From: JAAAOZ01 sp964496595
GTDB lineage: Bacteria > Chloroflexota > Anaerolineae > B4-G1 > SLSP01
Length of the DNA: 64,000 nucleotides
Direction: 5' to 3'
Assembly: GCA_964496595.1 (NCBI GenBank)
Contig: CAZCAI010000007.1
Coordinates: 1-64,000 of the forward strand
Shown here: positions 1 to 8,434 of the stretch, one piece after another
Layout of the letters: each line of letters starts with the position of its first letter
Position numbering within the stretch: position 1 is the stretch's first letter
Translations under genes and position numbers: made by a program
The notes under the pieces: generated by a model
The model's input: the letters and a program-made list of their open reading frames with translations, nothing else
Told to the model about the DNA's origin: nothing
The model's database searches: none

Positions 1-74
1 CGCTCAAGTGATTCCTATTCACGTCTGAGAGCACTTTTTTCATGTACTGAGTATAATCCCCGGTGGAGAAAACA

Positions 75-152
75 ATGATCGAGATTACAGCAGGAAAGTC
101 CATCAGTTTCATCTACGGTGTCATCTGCTTTGGGGAAGCGCACCTCGTTTAG
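75..152 (+). CDS. Possible 25-codon leader peptide upstream of the ABC-F gene
   Basis: A short reading frame starts with ATG at 75 behind a GGTGGAG ribosome-binding site (62-68) and stops with TAG at 150-152. A TATAAT hexamer lies at 52-57, but I see no convincing -35 box. The last codons form the left arm of a strong hairpin (133-162) whose right arm follows the stop codon. Two terminator-like hairpins follow before the ABC-F ATPase. Leader-peptide attenuation is known upstream of several antibiotic-resistance ABC-F genes, and this layout resembles it. The peptide itself is unremarkable, with several isoleucines. It could equally be a chance frame in an upstream transcript cut off by the window edge. 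Confidence 0.35.
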   Translation: MIEITAGKSISFIYGVICFGEAHLV

Positions 153-162
153 GTGCGCCCCA
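133..162 (+). promoter_or_regulatory. Hairpin overlapping the stop codon of the leader frame
   Basis: The arms AGCGCACCT and AGGTGCGC, extended by GGGG/CCCC, pair around a short cgttt loop that contains the first base of the leader stop codon. A ribosome stalled in the leader frame would open this hairpin, so it could act as the sensing stem of an attenuator. Confidence 0.45.
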
Positions 163-207
163 ACCGATGCCGATGACCCCTTGTTGAACCCAACAATCGT
201 CCATTCG

Positions 208-239
208 AGCCGTGGGCGCGCTCGCGCCTGCGGCTTTTG
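208..239 (+). terminator. Terminator-like hairpin in the ABC-F leader
   Basis: AGCCG (208-212) pairs with CGGCT (231-235) and GGCGCG (215-220) pairs with CGCGCC (223-228). TTTT follows. It lies between the putative leader peptide and the ABC-F gene on the same strand. Confidence 0.55.
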
Positions 240-263
240 CTTTCCTGCCCTTTCCGCCTCCTG

Positions 264-300
264 AGGCCGTGGTTGCGAGAAGCCACGGCCTTTTTCTTTT
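264..300 (+). terminator. Intrinsic terminator
   Basis: AGGCCGTGG (264-272) pairs with CCACGGCCT (283-291) and is followed by a long T-rich tract to position 300. It is a strong plus-strand terminator 180 bp before the ABC-F start. Either it ends an upstream gene outside the window or it is the switchable terminator of the ABC-F leader. Confidence 0.75.
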
Positions 301-324
301 TCAGTTCAAGATTAAGAGTGTATT

Positions 325-455
325 TGAAAATTCATTCACGCACCCTTGCGAAGGTTAACGAGAACCCTGGTAAACTGATTAACCGACTCGTTGCGCCTCC
401 CACAAACTATTTGAGGTTACTTGCGCAACCTTCGCAAGGTTAGGATGAATTTTCA
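325..455. repeat. Paired inverted repeat, family I, copy 1
   Basis: CCTTGCGAAGGTT (344-356) and its inverted partner AACCTTCGCAAGG (427-439) are separated by 70 nt. The arms extend outward here: TGAAAATTCAT at 325-335 matches ATGAATTTTCA at 445-455. The copy ends just before the ABC-F ribosome-binding site. Related copies are at 4159-4253, 37012-37107, 41134-41227 and 54278-54347. Confidence 0.8.
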
Positions 456-477
456 AACAACCTCTAAGGAGGATCTT

Positions 478-2142
478 ATGAGTGCTATCATTGTCAATGT
501 AGATCGTGTCACCTATCATCACGCCGCCGAGCTAATTCTGGACGGCGTCTCCTGGGAGATCCAGGCCGGCCAGAAGATCGGGCTGGTCGGCCCCAACGGC
601 GCCGGCAAATCGACGCTGCTGCGCCTCATCGCCGGGGAATTGACGCCCGACAGCGGCATCATCGCCCGGCACAAGACGCGCATCGGCTACCTGGCGCAGG
701 AGCCGCGCCTCGATCCCGCGCTCACCGTGTGGGAGACGGTGGTGGGCGCCGACGCCAGGCTCCACAAGCTCGAGGCCAAGATGCGCCGCTTAGAAGCACA
801 GATGGGCAATCCCGCCATCACCAGCGACGAGCGCGCTTTTGAGCGCGTGCTGGCCGCCCACGCCCGCGCCCAGGAGGCCTTCGAGCGGGGCGAGGGCTAC
901 CGCTACGAGAGCCGCTGCCGCCAGGCGCTCCAGACTGTGGGCTTCACCGATGCCGACTTCGAGCAGCCCACCACGGTGCTCTCCGGCGGGCAGAAGAAGA
1001 TGCTCGGCCTGGCGCGCCTGCTCGCCGTCCAATGCGATCTGCTCCTGCTCGACGAGCCGGATAATCACCTCGATCTGGTGGGAAAGGCGCACCTGGAGCG
1101 CTTCATCCACGCCTTCGACGGCGCCATCATCATCGTCTCCCACGACCGCTACCTGCTCGATGAGACCGTGGAGCAGATCGCCGAGGTCGAAGATCACCGG
1201 ATCACGCTCTACCTGGGCAACTACTCCGCCTACGCCACCGAGAAGCAACTCCGGCTGTTGCGCCAGCAGCAGGCGTACGCCGCGCAGCAGAAGGAGATCG
1301 CGCGCATCGAGGCAGCTATTACCCGCTTCGAGTACTGGGCCAACGTCGTCGTCAACGAGCGCCATATCCGCCAGGCCCGCTCCCGCCAGAAGATGTTAGA
1401 TCGAATGGAGCGGATCGAGAAGCCGGTAATGGAGCGCGAGAAGATGGGGCTGGAACTCAACGGCTGGCAGGGATCGAACAAGGTGCTGGAAATCGTGGAC
1501 TTAGATAAGACCTTCGACGACGACATTGTGCTGCTGGGTCTCGATCTGCTGATCTGGCGCGGCGAGCGGGTGGGTCTCGTCGGCGCGAACGGCAGCGGCA
1601 AGAGCGTACTCTTCCGCTGCATCTTGGGCGAGGAGCATCCCACGAGCGGCGTCATCAAGATCGGCCCCAGCGTGAGCGTCGGCTATTACGCGCAGGAGCA
1701 CGAAACGCTGGACCCGGCGCGCACGCTGATCGAGGAGATTTGGGACGCGCGGTCGATGTCGGAGCACGCGGCGGTCAACTTCCTGCGACGCTTCCTCTTC
1801 CCCTACCGGCGCACCCGCGACACGGTCGCGACGCTTTCGGGTGGCGAGCGTAGCCGGCTGCAACTCGCCAAGCTGATGCTCTCCGGCGCCAACTTCCTGC
1901 TGCTCGACGAGCCGACCAACAACCTCGATCTGCCCTCGTGCGAGGTGCTGGAGCAGGCTCTCGACGAGTTTGAGGGCGCTGTCCTGGTGATCTCTCACGA
2001 CCGCTACTTCCTGAATCGCACCATCAACCGCATCATCGAACTCGAAGACGGCGCGCTCACCAACTATCCCGGCGACTTCACCGACTACGCCGCGAGGAAA
2101 GCCGCATCACAGCCCAACAGCAAAGCAATCAATGGACTGTAG
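478..2142 (+). CDS. ABC-F family ATPase (ribosome-associated or antibiotic-resistance type)
   Basis: This 554-residue protein has two ABC nucleotide-binding domains and no membrane segments, the layout of ABC-F translation factors that act at the ribosomal E site. The first domain has Walker A GPNGAGKST (38-46), signature LSGGQ and Walker B LLLLDEP followed by DNHLD, where DEPTNHLD is usual. The linker is long and charged, with coiled-coil character. The second domain has GANGSGKS, LSGGERSRLQLA and LLLDEPTNNLD. The ATG at 478 was chosen because AAGGAGG lies 6 nt upstream. The subfamily cannot be assigned from motifs alone; both a housekeeping EttA/Uup-like factor and an antibiotic-protection factor are possible. 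The attenuator-like leader (52-300) favours a regulated resistance role, but that is inference. Confidence 0.93.
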   Translation: MSAIIVNVDRVTYHHAAELILDGVSWEIQAGQKIGLVGPNGAGKSTLLRLIAGELTPDSGIIARHKTRIGYLAQEPRLDPALTVWETVVGADARLHKLEAKMRRLEAQMGNPAITSDERAFERVLAAHARAQEAFERGEGYRYESRCRQALQTVGFTDADFEQPTTVLSGGQKKMLGLARLLAVQCDLLLLDEPDNHLDLVGKAHLERFIHAFDGAIIIVSHDRYLLDETVEQIAEVEDHRITLYLGNYSAYATEKQLRLLRQQQAYAAQQKEIARIEAAITRFEYWANVVVNERHIRQARSRQKMLDRMERIEKPVMEREKMGLELNGWQGSNKVLEIVDLDKTFDDDIVLLGLDLLIWRGERVGLVGANGSGKSVLFRCILGEEHPTSGVIKIGPSVSVGYYAQEHETLDPARTLIEEIWDARSMSEHAAVNFLRRFLFPYRRTRDTVATLSGGERSRLQLAKLMLSGANFLLLDEPTNNLDLPSCEVLEQALDEFEGAVLVISHDRYFLNRTINRIIELEDGALTNYPGDFTDYAARKAASQPNSKAINGL

Positions 2143-2150
2143 TCTACAAT

Positions 2151-2226
2151 CTTCCGGGAAGCTGTTAAACGTTATCCGCCGCCGCTGTAGCTTGCTTGCC
2201 AAGACGCTGCATAGCTTCCCGGAAGG
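2151..2226. repeat. Paired inverted repeat, family II, copy 1
   Basis: CTTCCGGGAAGCTG (2151-2164) and its inverted partner AGCTTCCCGGAAG (2213-2225) are 48 nt apart, directly after the ABC-F stop codon. The same pair occurs at 39459-39551. Confidence 0.7.
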
Positions 2227-2228
2227 CA

Positions 2229-2266
2229 AAAGGGGCAACACGCTTTTGCGTTGCCCCTTGGGATTT
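2229..2266. terminator. Hairpin between convergent genes
   Basis: AGGGGCAACACGC and GCGTTGCCCCT pair around a TTTT loop, between the stops of the ABC-F gene and the convergent DUF4349 gene. The minus strand carries a short T-run after the stem, so it best fits termination of the DUF4349 transcript. Confidence 0.6.
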
Positions 2267-2286
2267 GAGTTGGTACAGCGAATGGA

Positions 2287-3198
2287 TTACTTCTCTGATG
2301 TCTCCGGCTTCTCTTTGCGCCGGGGCCGGAAGACCAGGCCCAGCAGTTTGATGAAGCCAAAGATGATCAGACCGATAAAAGCGACAATGGGCAACACCAC
2401 CAACACAATCCAAATCAGCGCGTCGAAGAGCCACTGGAAGGCCTCGATGAGCGTCTCGAGGGCGCGCTTGATCGTTCCCTGCGGACGCCAGCCGGCGACC
2501 TCGACGGGGCGGGCCAACTCGTCAGGCGTCAACCGGACGGTGATGGTCGCCATCGCGGCGGAGCGCTCCAAGTAGCGCATCCGGCCCTTGGTCTGCTCGA
2601 TTTCCTCTTGGGTGCTGCTCAACTCTTGATAGATGGCGAGCACCGCCTCGGTGTCCTCGGCATCTGCCATCAGTTCCTCTAAGCGCGCGGCCTTGGCCTC
2701 CAGCGCCGTGAGACGCGATTCCAAATCCACATATTCCTGCGTCACATCCTCGCTGCTGATGCTCTCGTGATCGACCTCGCGGGCCATATCTCGCAACTCG
2801 GCCATCGTCGCGTTGAATTTCTCGGCGGGGACACGCAGCGTGAGGTTGATGTTGACGAGATCCTCGCCGGATTTATAGCTCTCGGCGGAGCTGAGATACC
2901 CGCCCTGACGTTTGATCATCTCCGCGATCTCCTCTTGGGTCTGTAAGGTATCCTGGACTACCAGCGAGATATTCGCGTTGTAGATGATCATGCGCTCAAA
3001 CTCGCCCGTCGCGGCCGCGCCCTCATCCATATCCTCCATAGCCGGGGCTTCCATCGCCTCCTCTTCGAACGCCATGTCGCTGGCCGGGGCGCCGCCGGAT
3101 GTCGGCGCTTCCTGACGATTCGCGCTCTCCGGAGCTGCGCCACATCCAGCCACAACTAAAGCTAAGACAAGCAAGAAAAGCATACTTATACGTTTCAT
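2287..3198 (-). CDS. DUF4349-domain lipoprotein
   Basis: This 303-residue protein has a lipoprotein signal peptide with lipobox VAGC, so it should be anchored outside the membrane after lipidation of the cysteine near residue 19. An acidic low-complexity linker follows. The middle third carries a long helical, coiled-coil-prone segment rich in Glu and Arg, typical of DUF4349. A hydrophobic helix near residues 255-285 and a basic tail (RPRRKEK) indicate a C-terminal membrane anchor with an inside tail. The gene starts 11 nt after an AGAGGAG site. DUF4349 proteins are envelope proteins of unknown biochemical role, and nothing nearby suggests a partner. Confidence 0.85.
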   Translation of the reverse strand: MKRISMLFLLVLALVVAGCGAAPESANRQEAPTSGGAPASDMAFEEEAMEAPAMEDMDEGAAATGEFERMIIYNANISLVVQDTLQTQEEIAEMIKRQGGYLSSAESYKSGEDLVNINLTLRVPAEKFNATMAELRDMAREVDHESISSEDVTQEYVDLESRLTALEAKAARLEELMADAEDTEAVLAIYQELSSTQEEIEQTKGRMRYLERSAAMATITVRLTPDELARPVEVAGWRPQGTIKRALETLIEAFQWLFDALIWIVLVVLPIVAFIGLIIFGFIKLLGLVFRPRRKEKPETSEK

Positions 3199-3356
3199 TT
3201 GATCCTCTCCTCTTTAACTATGATTATTTCTATTCTATCTCTAAGTCCAAAACCTTCCCATCTTAATGTCTGATGAGAAGGTTTGAGTGAGTTGGGTTAC
3301 TATCTTTATAACGAAGGCGGAACGGAAAAAGTTCCGCGCCGGGGAAACCCGGAATC

Positions 3357-4085
3357 TCAGCGCCCTCGTTCCAGGCGCTCGATGAGCCGAGGCGGGAGGC
3401 CGCGCGCGCGCATCCGCTCCTGGGTGATCTCCACAGCATAGGGGACGCGATGGAATTCTAAGGTCTGCTCCTCCGTGTCTAACTTCACATAGCTGGCGCG
3501 GGGATCGCCATCGCGAGGTTGGCCCACGCTGCCGGGATTGACGATCAAGCGCTGATCTCCAATCTCGATAGGCGTCTCCAGTTCCGGCAAGATGAGGTGC
3601 GCTTCCTCTTCCTGCTCATCCCACGCGAAGATCAAGGGCAGGTGGGTATGGCCCACAAATGCCAGTTGGAAATCGTGCGTCATAAAATTCTCCGTGGCGG
3701 CGTAACTATCCACCAGATACTCCCAGATCGGCTCCTGGGGGCTGCCGTGCGCCAGCATCATATCATCGATGCGAACGGTGGTCGGCAAATCGGAGAGGAA
3801 ACTGCGGTTATCGGCATAAATTTCGCGCTGGGTCCACAGAAGCGCCTGGCGGGCGTCGCTGTTAAAGACGTAAAGATCCGCGCGGCCGATGACGCCCCAG
3901 TCGTGGTTCCCGACGATGGCGGTGAGGGGAAACTCCTGAAGACGCTCGACGCATTCGTTAGGATTAGGGCCGTAGCCCACCAAATCACCCAGGAAAAGGA
4001 TGGCGTCAAAGGGCGCCGCGTCGGCGAGGACGGTCTGGAGAGCGGGATAATTGCTGTGGACATCTGAAATTATGAGATAGCGCAT
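3357..4085 (-). CDS. Calcineurin-like metallophosphoesterase
   Basis: This 242-residue single-domain protein belongs to the YfcE/MJ0936-like metallophosphoesterases. It has the dimetal-binding motifs in order: SDVHSN (7-12), GDLVGYG, GNHDW, LAHGSP and GHTHLP, then NPGSVGQPRDG, which is typical of this branch. Family members hydrolyse phosphodiesters or phosphomonoesters with Mn or Ni in vitro, and some Chloroflexota and cyanobacterial relatives have no known substrate. It is a monocistronic minus-strand gene between the DUF4349 lipoprotein and a repeat-rich gap in front of birA. The motif set is complete, so activity is expected; the substrate is not predictable. Confidence 0.9.
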   Translation of the reverse strand: MRYLIISDVHSNYPALQTVLADAAPFDAILFLGDLVGYGPNPNECVERLQEFPLTAIVGNHDWGVIGRADLYVFNSDARQALLWTQREIYADNRSFLSDLPTTVRIDDMMLAHGSPQEPIWEYLVDSYAATENFMTHDFQLAFVGHTHLPLIFAWDEQEEEAHLILPELETPIEIGDQRLIVNPGSVGQPRDGDPRASYVKLDTEEQTLEFHRVPYAVEITQERMRARGLPPRLIERLERGR

Positions 4086-4158
4086 ATATTTGCTCCTGGT
4101 ATCAAGTAAAAGTCATTATGGCACGAACACACGAAATTTAAAAATTCAATCGAGAAAC

Positions 4159-4253
4159 CCTCGCGAAGGTCAACAGGAGCCGGGGCCAACAGATTAACCG
4201 TTCGCCGCACCTGATATGAATTTTTCCAGTTCTCTTGGGCAACCTTTGCAAGA
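4159..4253. repeat. Paired inverted repeat, family I, copy 2 (degenerate)
   Basis: CCTCGCGAAGGTC (4159-4171) and AACCTTTGCAAGA (4241-4253) are separated by 69 nt. Two or three bases have drifted from the family consensus. The interior shares an aca-gattaaccg word with copy 1. It lies between the phosphoesterase start and the birA stop. Confidence 0.65.
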
Positions 4254-4319
4254 GGAGTCTAACTTTTTCTCGACTTTACTATCGCCACTATAATGGAGGT
4301 TGTAAATAAAGCAAGTAAA

Positions 4320-5117
4320 TCAGCCCGGAGGACGAAGGCTGACATCTCCAGCGGAGAAGGCGCGGCGCGAGCCATCGAGGCGGCGCAGCAGGAGCGCGCC
4401 CTCGTCATCGACGCCGAGGGCCACGCCCGTGTGGACGGCATCCGGCGCGTGGACGCTGACCGTCTGGCCGATCCAGGCCAGGCGCGCTTCCCACGCGCGC
4501 AGCGGCTCCCATCCGGATTCCCAGCGGGCATAGGCAGCCTCGAGTCGCGCCAAAAAATCATCTAAAATCGCCACGCGATCTACGGAATGGCCGATCTCGG
4601 CTCGCAGGCTGCCGGCGTTGGGCGCCAAGTTGGCTAACGCGGCGGATGGGACGTTCACGTTGAGGCCCAATCCCACGACCAGGAGAGTAGGGTGTTGCGC
4701 AGCGCCGCCGATTTCGCTCAGCATGCCGGCGATCTTGCGCCACGCGCCATCTTCGCGGGCGATGATCAAATCGTTGGGCCATTTGAGTTGGACTTCGACG
4801 CCCGCGATCTGGGCAGCAGCCTCGGCGAGTGCGAGGCCGCACATCATCGTGATGCGCGCGGCGCGGCGGGGGAACGGTGCGCCCGGCCGGAATAGCAGCG
4901 ACATCAGCAGGCATTGCCCGCCGGGCGCGCGCCAGCATCGATCCAGGCGCCCACGCCCGGCGATCTGCTCTTCGGACAGCACGAGCAAGCCCGATGGCGC
5001 GCCCGCCACGCCCGCCGCCAGCGCCAGATCGTTGGTCGAACCGACGCGTTCGTGGTAATCGATGGCGCCGCCGATCCAGCCGTCGCGGTGATAGGTTTTG
5101 AGTGGGGAATCTTTCAT
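4320..5117 (-). CDS. birA: Biotin--[acetyl-CoA-carboxylase] ligase
   Basis: This 265-residue enzyme activates biotin with ATP and transfers it to the biotin-carrier lysine of carboxylases in the cytoplasm. Diagnostic motifs are STNDLA near the N-terminus, GRGRLDRCW (the adenylate-binding loop), KWPNDLII, KIAGMLSE and GLGLNVNV. It lacks the N-terminal winged-helix domain of E. coli BirA, so it is the monofunctional type that cannot repress the biotin operon. A short C-terminal beta-barrel domain follows. There are no biotin genes beside it. The ATG at 5117 begins the protein a few residues before the ligase fold. Confidence 0.93.
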   Translation of the reverse strand: MKDSPLKTYHRDGWIGGAIDYHERVGSTNDLALAAGVAGAPSGLLVLSEEQIAGRGRLDRCWRAPGGQCLLMSLLFRPGAPFPRRAARITMMCGLALAEAAAQIAGVEVQLKWPNDLIIAREDGAWRKIAGMLSEIGGAAQHPTLLVVGLGLNVNVPSAALANLAPNAGSLRAEIGHSVDRVAILDDFLARLEAAYARWESGWEPLRAWEARLAWIGQTVSVHAPDAVHTGVALGVDDEGALLLRRLDGSRRAFSAGDVSLRPPG

Positions 5118-5132
5118 TTGAGTCGCCCAGTG

Positions 5133-5163
5133 AAAAACGTATTGCGTAAAGCGTGTTTCGTAA
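5133..5163. repeat. Short AT-rich repeat related to 43847-43964
   Basis: The words acgtattgcgta and gcgtgtttcgta lie between birA and the next gene. The same words recur at 43847-43884 and, inverted, at 43938-43964. Confidence 0.5.
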
Positions 5164-5309
5164 TAAGAGCAGGCTTACAGTTTTGCTCCTGTGAGCAAGT
5201 ATGATACCATAAAATCGATGGTTTGCAGTGCCGGTATTGCAAGAGCAACTCAAAAATCACCGAGGATTTGCTATCTGAGCCTACGTTCACGAAAGAGAGG
5301 AATGCTTCT

Positions 5310-6725
5310 ATGACACAAGACGATGATTGGCAGGCCGAGGCGACAATCTGGCAGGGGTATCATCACGCCTGGGAGTACAATCACCGGCTGAACCGCTTGG
5401 GGAGTTATGTGCGGATGGCGCCCGATCCGAATGGAGGAAGGCCGCGGGCAATCGTGGGTCACACGGCGGCCTCCGGTACAGGCGGGGATGCCGCGCACTT
5501 CGCGGAGTATGTGACGCGCGTGCAGGCGAACGGGGTCGCCTTCCAGGCCGGCGAGGGGGAGACAGAGATCGATTGTATGCGCGGGGTGACGACACCCTTT
5601 CGCATCCGCGTGGAGGATCTGCCGCTCGCGCCGGAGATGCGGGGACACGAGAACTACACCGTCATCCTCAACGGCTTTGATCTCACCGCGAGTCGCCACT
5701 CCGACAAGCTCATCGCCTTCGATCTGGAGGTCACCGACCCGACAATCTACGCCGACGGCGCGAAGGCGCGCTTCAACATCTTGGGTAGTATGAAATTCGA
5801 TTGTCGCACCGCGGAGTGCCAGCTCTGGCCCTTCGGCATAGAAATCGAGGATGTGGGCCGGCGGCGCAAAAAGAAACTCGAACCGCCGCCCCCCGATCCC
5901 GGCGCGGCGCGTCCCAAGCGCGGCATCCGGCGCTCCGCCGCGATAGACAAGGCCGTCGCCTGGCTCAAACAACAGATCGCCACCTTCACCGATCTCCCCA
6001 ACGTCAAGCGCTGGGTATTAGATAACGGGCAGAATCGCCTGCGGCGGCGCCTCTTCCGCATTTTCGGCAAGCAAATCTACTTGCGCCTGCTCAAATGGCG
6101 GATCGCGACGCCCTATATTTTGCGCGCGCATTACGTCATTATCGCCGGGGATGACGAGACCCTGCGCGTCACCGAGTCCGATCTTTTTCAGAACACCTAC
6201 ACTTGGGATACCGAGCGCGAGATTCACCGCGAGAAGGTCGGCGTGCGGCCCATCACTATTCGGGGCGCCGATCCTACCGACTACGAGTGCCACACGCTGG
6301 CCTTCAAGCGCATCACGCTGGAGGCGGAACTGGATGAGGCCTTTGGTCACGATAATCCGATCCAGTGGGGGCAAGGAATGCACATGCTGGCGTGGGACAT
6401 GGCCTTGCGCGATATCCAGACGGCGGATGGGGGGGTCACGGCCCGGCTCGATCTCTTCTACAAGTGCTGGAGCGAGGCGATGAACGAGGTCATCACATTC
6501 ACGACGTGGGGCGCGCTGCGGTCGGCGGGCAGCGCGACGTTAGGCGCGAGAGTGGCGCTCCTGCAGTTTAAATCGGGCCGCGCGTGCGCGCAACTGCGCC
6601 TCCCCGGCGATCTTTATTGGCCCGGCGGGGGGCGCAGCGCCCGAGGGCATCCTCGCGCGTGCGTCGAACGGCCCATCATCCCGCCAAATCCGCGCCCACA
6701 GCGCGCGGAGGTGCGCGATGAGTAA
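5310..6725 (+). CDS. Uncharacterised soluble protein coupled to the next gene
   Basis: I do not recognise this 471-residue protein. The ATG at 5310 follows a GAGAGG site by 9 nt. It has no signal peptide and no membrane segments. The N-terminal 200 residues look beta-rich. A basic, proline-rich linker (RRRKKK, EPPPPDPG) near residues 190-205 separates them from a second part that contains a VLDNGQNRLRRRLFRIFGKQIYLR-like basic helical stretch and a beta-rich end. The last 60 residues are Arg/Gly/Pro-rich and less protein-like, so a late frameshift is possible. Its 3' end overlaps the downstream membrane/hydrolase gene by 8 nt, which suggests translational coupling and a shared role. Confidence 0.6.
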   Translation: MTQDDDWQAEATIWQGYHHAWEYNHRLNRLGSYVRMAPDPNGGRPRAIVGHTAASGTGGDAAHFAEYVTRVQANGVAFQAGEGETEIDCMRGVTTPFRIRVEDLPLAPEMRGHENYTVILNGFDLTASRHSDKLIAFDLEVTDPTIYADGAKARFNILGSMKFDCRTAECQLWPFGIEIEDVGRRRKKKLEPPPPDPGAARPKRGIRRSAAIDKAVAWLKQQIATFTDLPNVKRWVLDNGQNRLRRRLFRIFGKQIYLRLLKWRIATPYILRAHYVIIAGDDETLRVTESDLFQNTYTWDTEREIHREKVGVRPITIRGADPTDYECHTLAFKRITLEAELDEAFGHDNPIQWGQGMHMLAWDMALRDIQTADGGVTARLDLFYKCWSEAMNEVITFTTWGALRSAGSATLGARVALLQFKSGRACAQLRLPGDLYWPGGGRSARGHPRACVERPIIPPNPRPQRAEVRDE

Positions 6726-8415
6726 GTGGCGCGCGTTGATGCAACAGTTGCGCAATTTCGTCATCCGGCTCTCCATCACCCACCTGGTGCTCCTGGCGAC
6801 GACAGTGCTGCCGGGCATCCAATTCAAAGACGCCCTCTTCCGCATCTGGACCGCATCCCTGGTCTTTGTAATCCTGACCGCCGTCCTGCGCCCGGTGCTG
6901 GTGGCGATCTTGCTGCCGCTGACCATCGTCTCCGGCGGCCTCTTCCTCTTCGTGATCGACGGCCTCCTGCTGCTGCTCACCGACTGGCTCACAGGCCTGG
7001 AGATCGCCAGCTTTGGGTGGGCGATTTTGGGCAGCGTGGTGATGGGGGTGATGAACATCTGGGTGCAATCGGGCTTCAAACGCCTGGGCTGGATGGAGCG
7101 CACGGATGAGGATGATCCGCCGGAGATTCTTTCGCCGGGCTGGGGACTGCGCATCCTGCTGGGCGTGGGATTGCTCTTCGGTCTGGCGCTGGGCGTCATG
7201 GCCGCCTTTCAAGTTGTGTTGGCGCTCTCCACCATCGTCAGCGATCTGCGCATCTTGGGCGTCGTCGGCCTCCTCAGCCTGGTGGGGATCGCCTTCACCG
7301 TCGCGTGGCTGGTCGCCGAGGGGCTGGAGGCCAACAATCGCGCCCGCTTCAGCTTGATCGCGACGATCATCACCGTAAGCATCACGACCATCGCGCTCGT
7401 GGTGGTCTTCGCGCTGCCGGCGCCCGCCGGTGAGGCGCCCGAATCGCCCTCGAACGTGCGGTACTGGTCGCTGCCGACCGGCTCGCGGATCGCCTACTAT
7501 GCTTATCCGGCGCAGGGCGAAGGCGAGGTCAAAGAGACGCCCATCGTCTATCTGCACGATGGGCCGGGGATGGCGGTGTTGGAGGCCGAGCGAGAATTCT
7601 ACCGCCGGTTTGCCGAGGACGGTTTCGATGTCTATCTCTACGACCGGATCGGCGTGGGCCACTCGGCGCGCCTGGAGCAGATCAGCGACTACGGCCTGGA
7701 GCGCGATCTGGCGGATTTGGACGCGATCCGGGCTGAGTTGGGCGTCCACGAGATGATCCTCATCGGTCAGGGGGCGGGCGCCGAGTTGGCCGCGCGCTAC
7801 TTGGCCCGCTATCCAGAGCGCGTGACGCGGGCCATCTTCCATTCGCCCACACCGCTGGCAGAGGATGCCGCGTTCTTCGATGTTTACGCCCGCACCGGCG
7901 CTTCGCTCGGCCCAAATCCGGTCTTCGAGCCGCGCCTGCTCTTGGCGGCGGCGCTCTCCGTCTACGGCCCGGAAGCGGCGGAAAAGATAGCATCCCAGGC
8001 GGAGATGGGCGCTCTGCTGGAGGAGGCCTTCACGCCCAGGCTGTGGGTCTGCGGACGACACAGCGCGCTCGCGCCGGAGATGACCGCTGAGGCGGAGTTC
8101 AACTACTACGTCCTGGTGCAGACCGAGCTAAGCGAGCAGACCTTGCCCGATCCGCGCCCGGCGCTGGAGGAGAACCTCACGCCCAGCCTGGTGTTGGCGG
8201 CGGAATGCGATCATATCCCGTGGGGCGTGATCCAGCAATATCGAGAGACGCTGCTCAACGAGAAGGTCATCTACTTCGAGGGGGCGGGACACATGATCCA
8301 GCTCACGCAGGGGGGAGCGCTGGCCGCGACCATCCGCGCGTTCCTGCTGGAGGAGCCATATCCCATCCCGCCATACCAGGAGATGGGCAATCCGCGTCCA
8401 GTGCTGGGGCCGTGA
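6718..8415 (+). CDS. Four-helix membrane domain (YvlD/holin-4-like) fused to an alpha/beta hydrolase lacking its nucleophile
   Basis: This is a 565-residue fusion. Residues 1-230 hold several membrane helices. The first four match the Phage_holin_4_2/YvlD family pattern (LRPVLVAILLPLTIVSGGLFLF, then a GW-ILGSVVMG helix). Residues 240-565 are an alpha/beta hydrolase of the prolyl-aminopeptidase type, with oxyanion motif YLHDGPGM, YDRIGVGHS and a terminal FEGAGHMIQ carrying the His. The acid residue fits the Asp of ECDHIPW. At the nucleophile elbow, where GxSxG is expected, the sequence is GQGAG (350-354), so the serine position is Gly352. Either this is a non-catalytic domain used for binding or it uses other chemistry. 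It overlaps the preceding unknown gene by 8 nt. Confidence 0.8.
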   Translation: MSKWRALMQQLRNFVIRLSITHLVLLATTVLPGIQFKDALFRIWTASLVFVILTAVLRPVLVAILLPLTIVSGGLFLFVIDGLLLLLTDWLTGLEIASFGWAILGSVVMGVMNIWVQSGFKRLGWMERTDEDDPPEILSPGWGLRILLGVGLLFGLALGVMAAFQVVLALSTIVSDLRILGVVGLLSLVGIAFTVAWLVAEGLEANNRARFSLIATIITVSITTIALVVVFALPAPAGEAPESPSNVRYWSLPTGSRIAYYAYPAQGEGEVKETPIVYLHDGPGMAVLEAEREFYRRFAEDGFDVYLYDRIGVGHSARLEQISDYGLERDLADLDAIRAELGVHEMILIGQGAGAELAARYLARYPERVTRAIFHSPTPLAEDAAFFDVYARTGASLGPNPVFEPRLLLAAALSVYGPEAAEKIASQAEMGALLEEAFTPRLWVCGRHSALAPEMTAEAEFNYYVLVQTELSEQTLPDPRPALEENLTPSLVLAAECDHIPWGVIQQYRETLLNEKVIYFEGAGHMIQLTQGGALAATIRAFLLEEPYPIPPYQEMGNPRPVLGP

Positions 8416-8434
8416 GGGGGAACAAATCGATGAG

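Noticed and set aside
58..240. RNase P RNA or other standard RNA at the window start
   Set aside because: A caggaaagtcc word resembles RNase P, but no other conserved helix is present.
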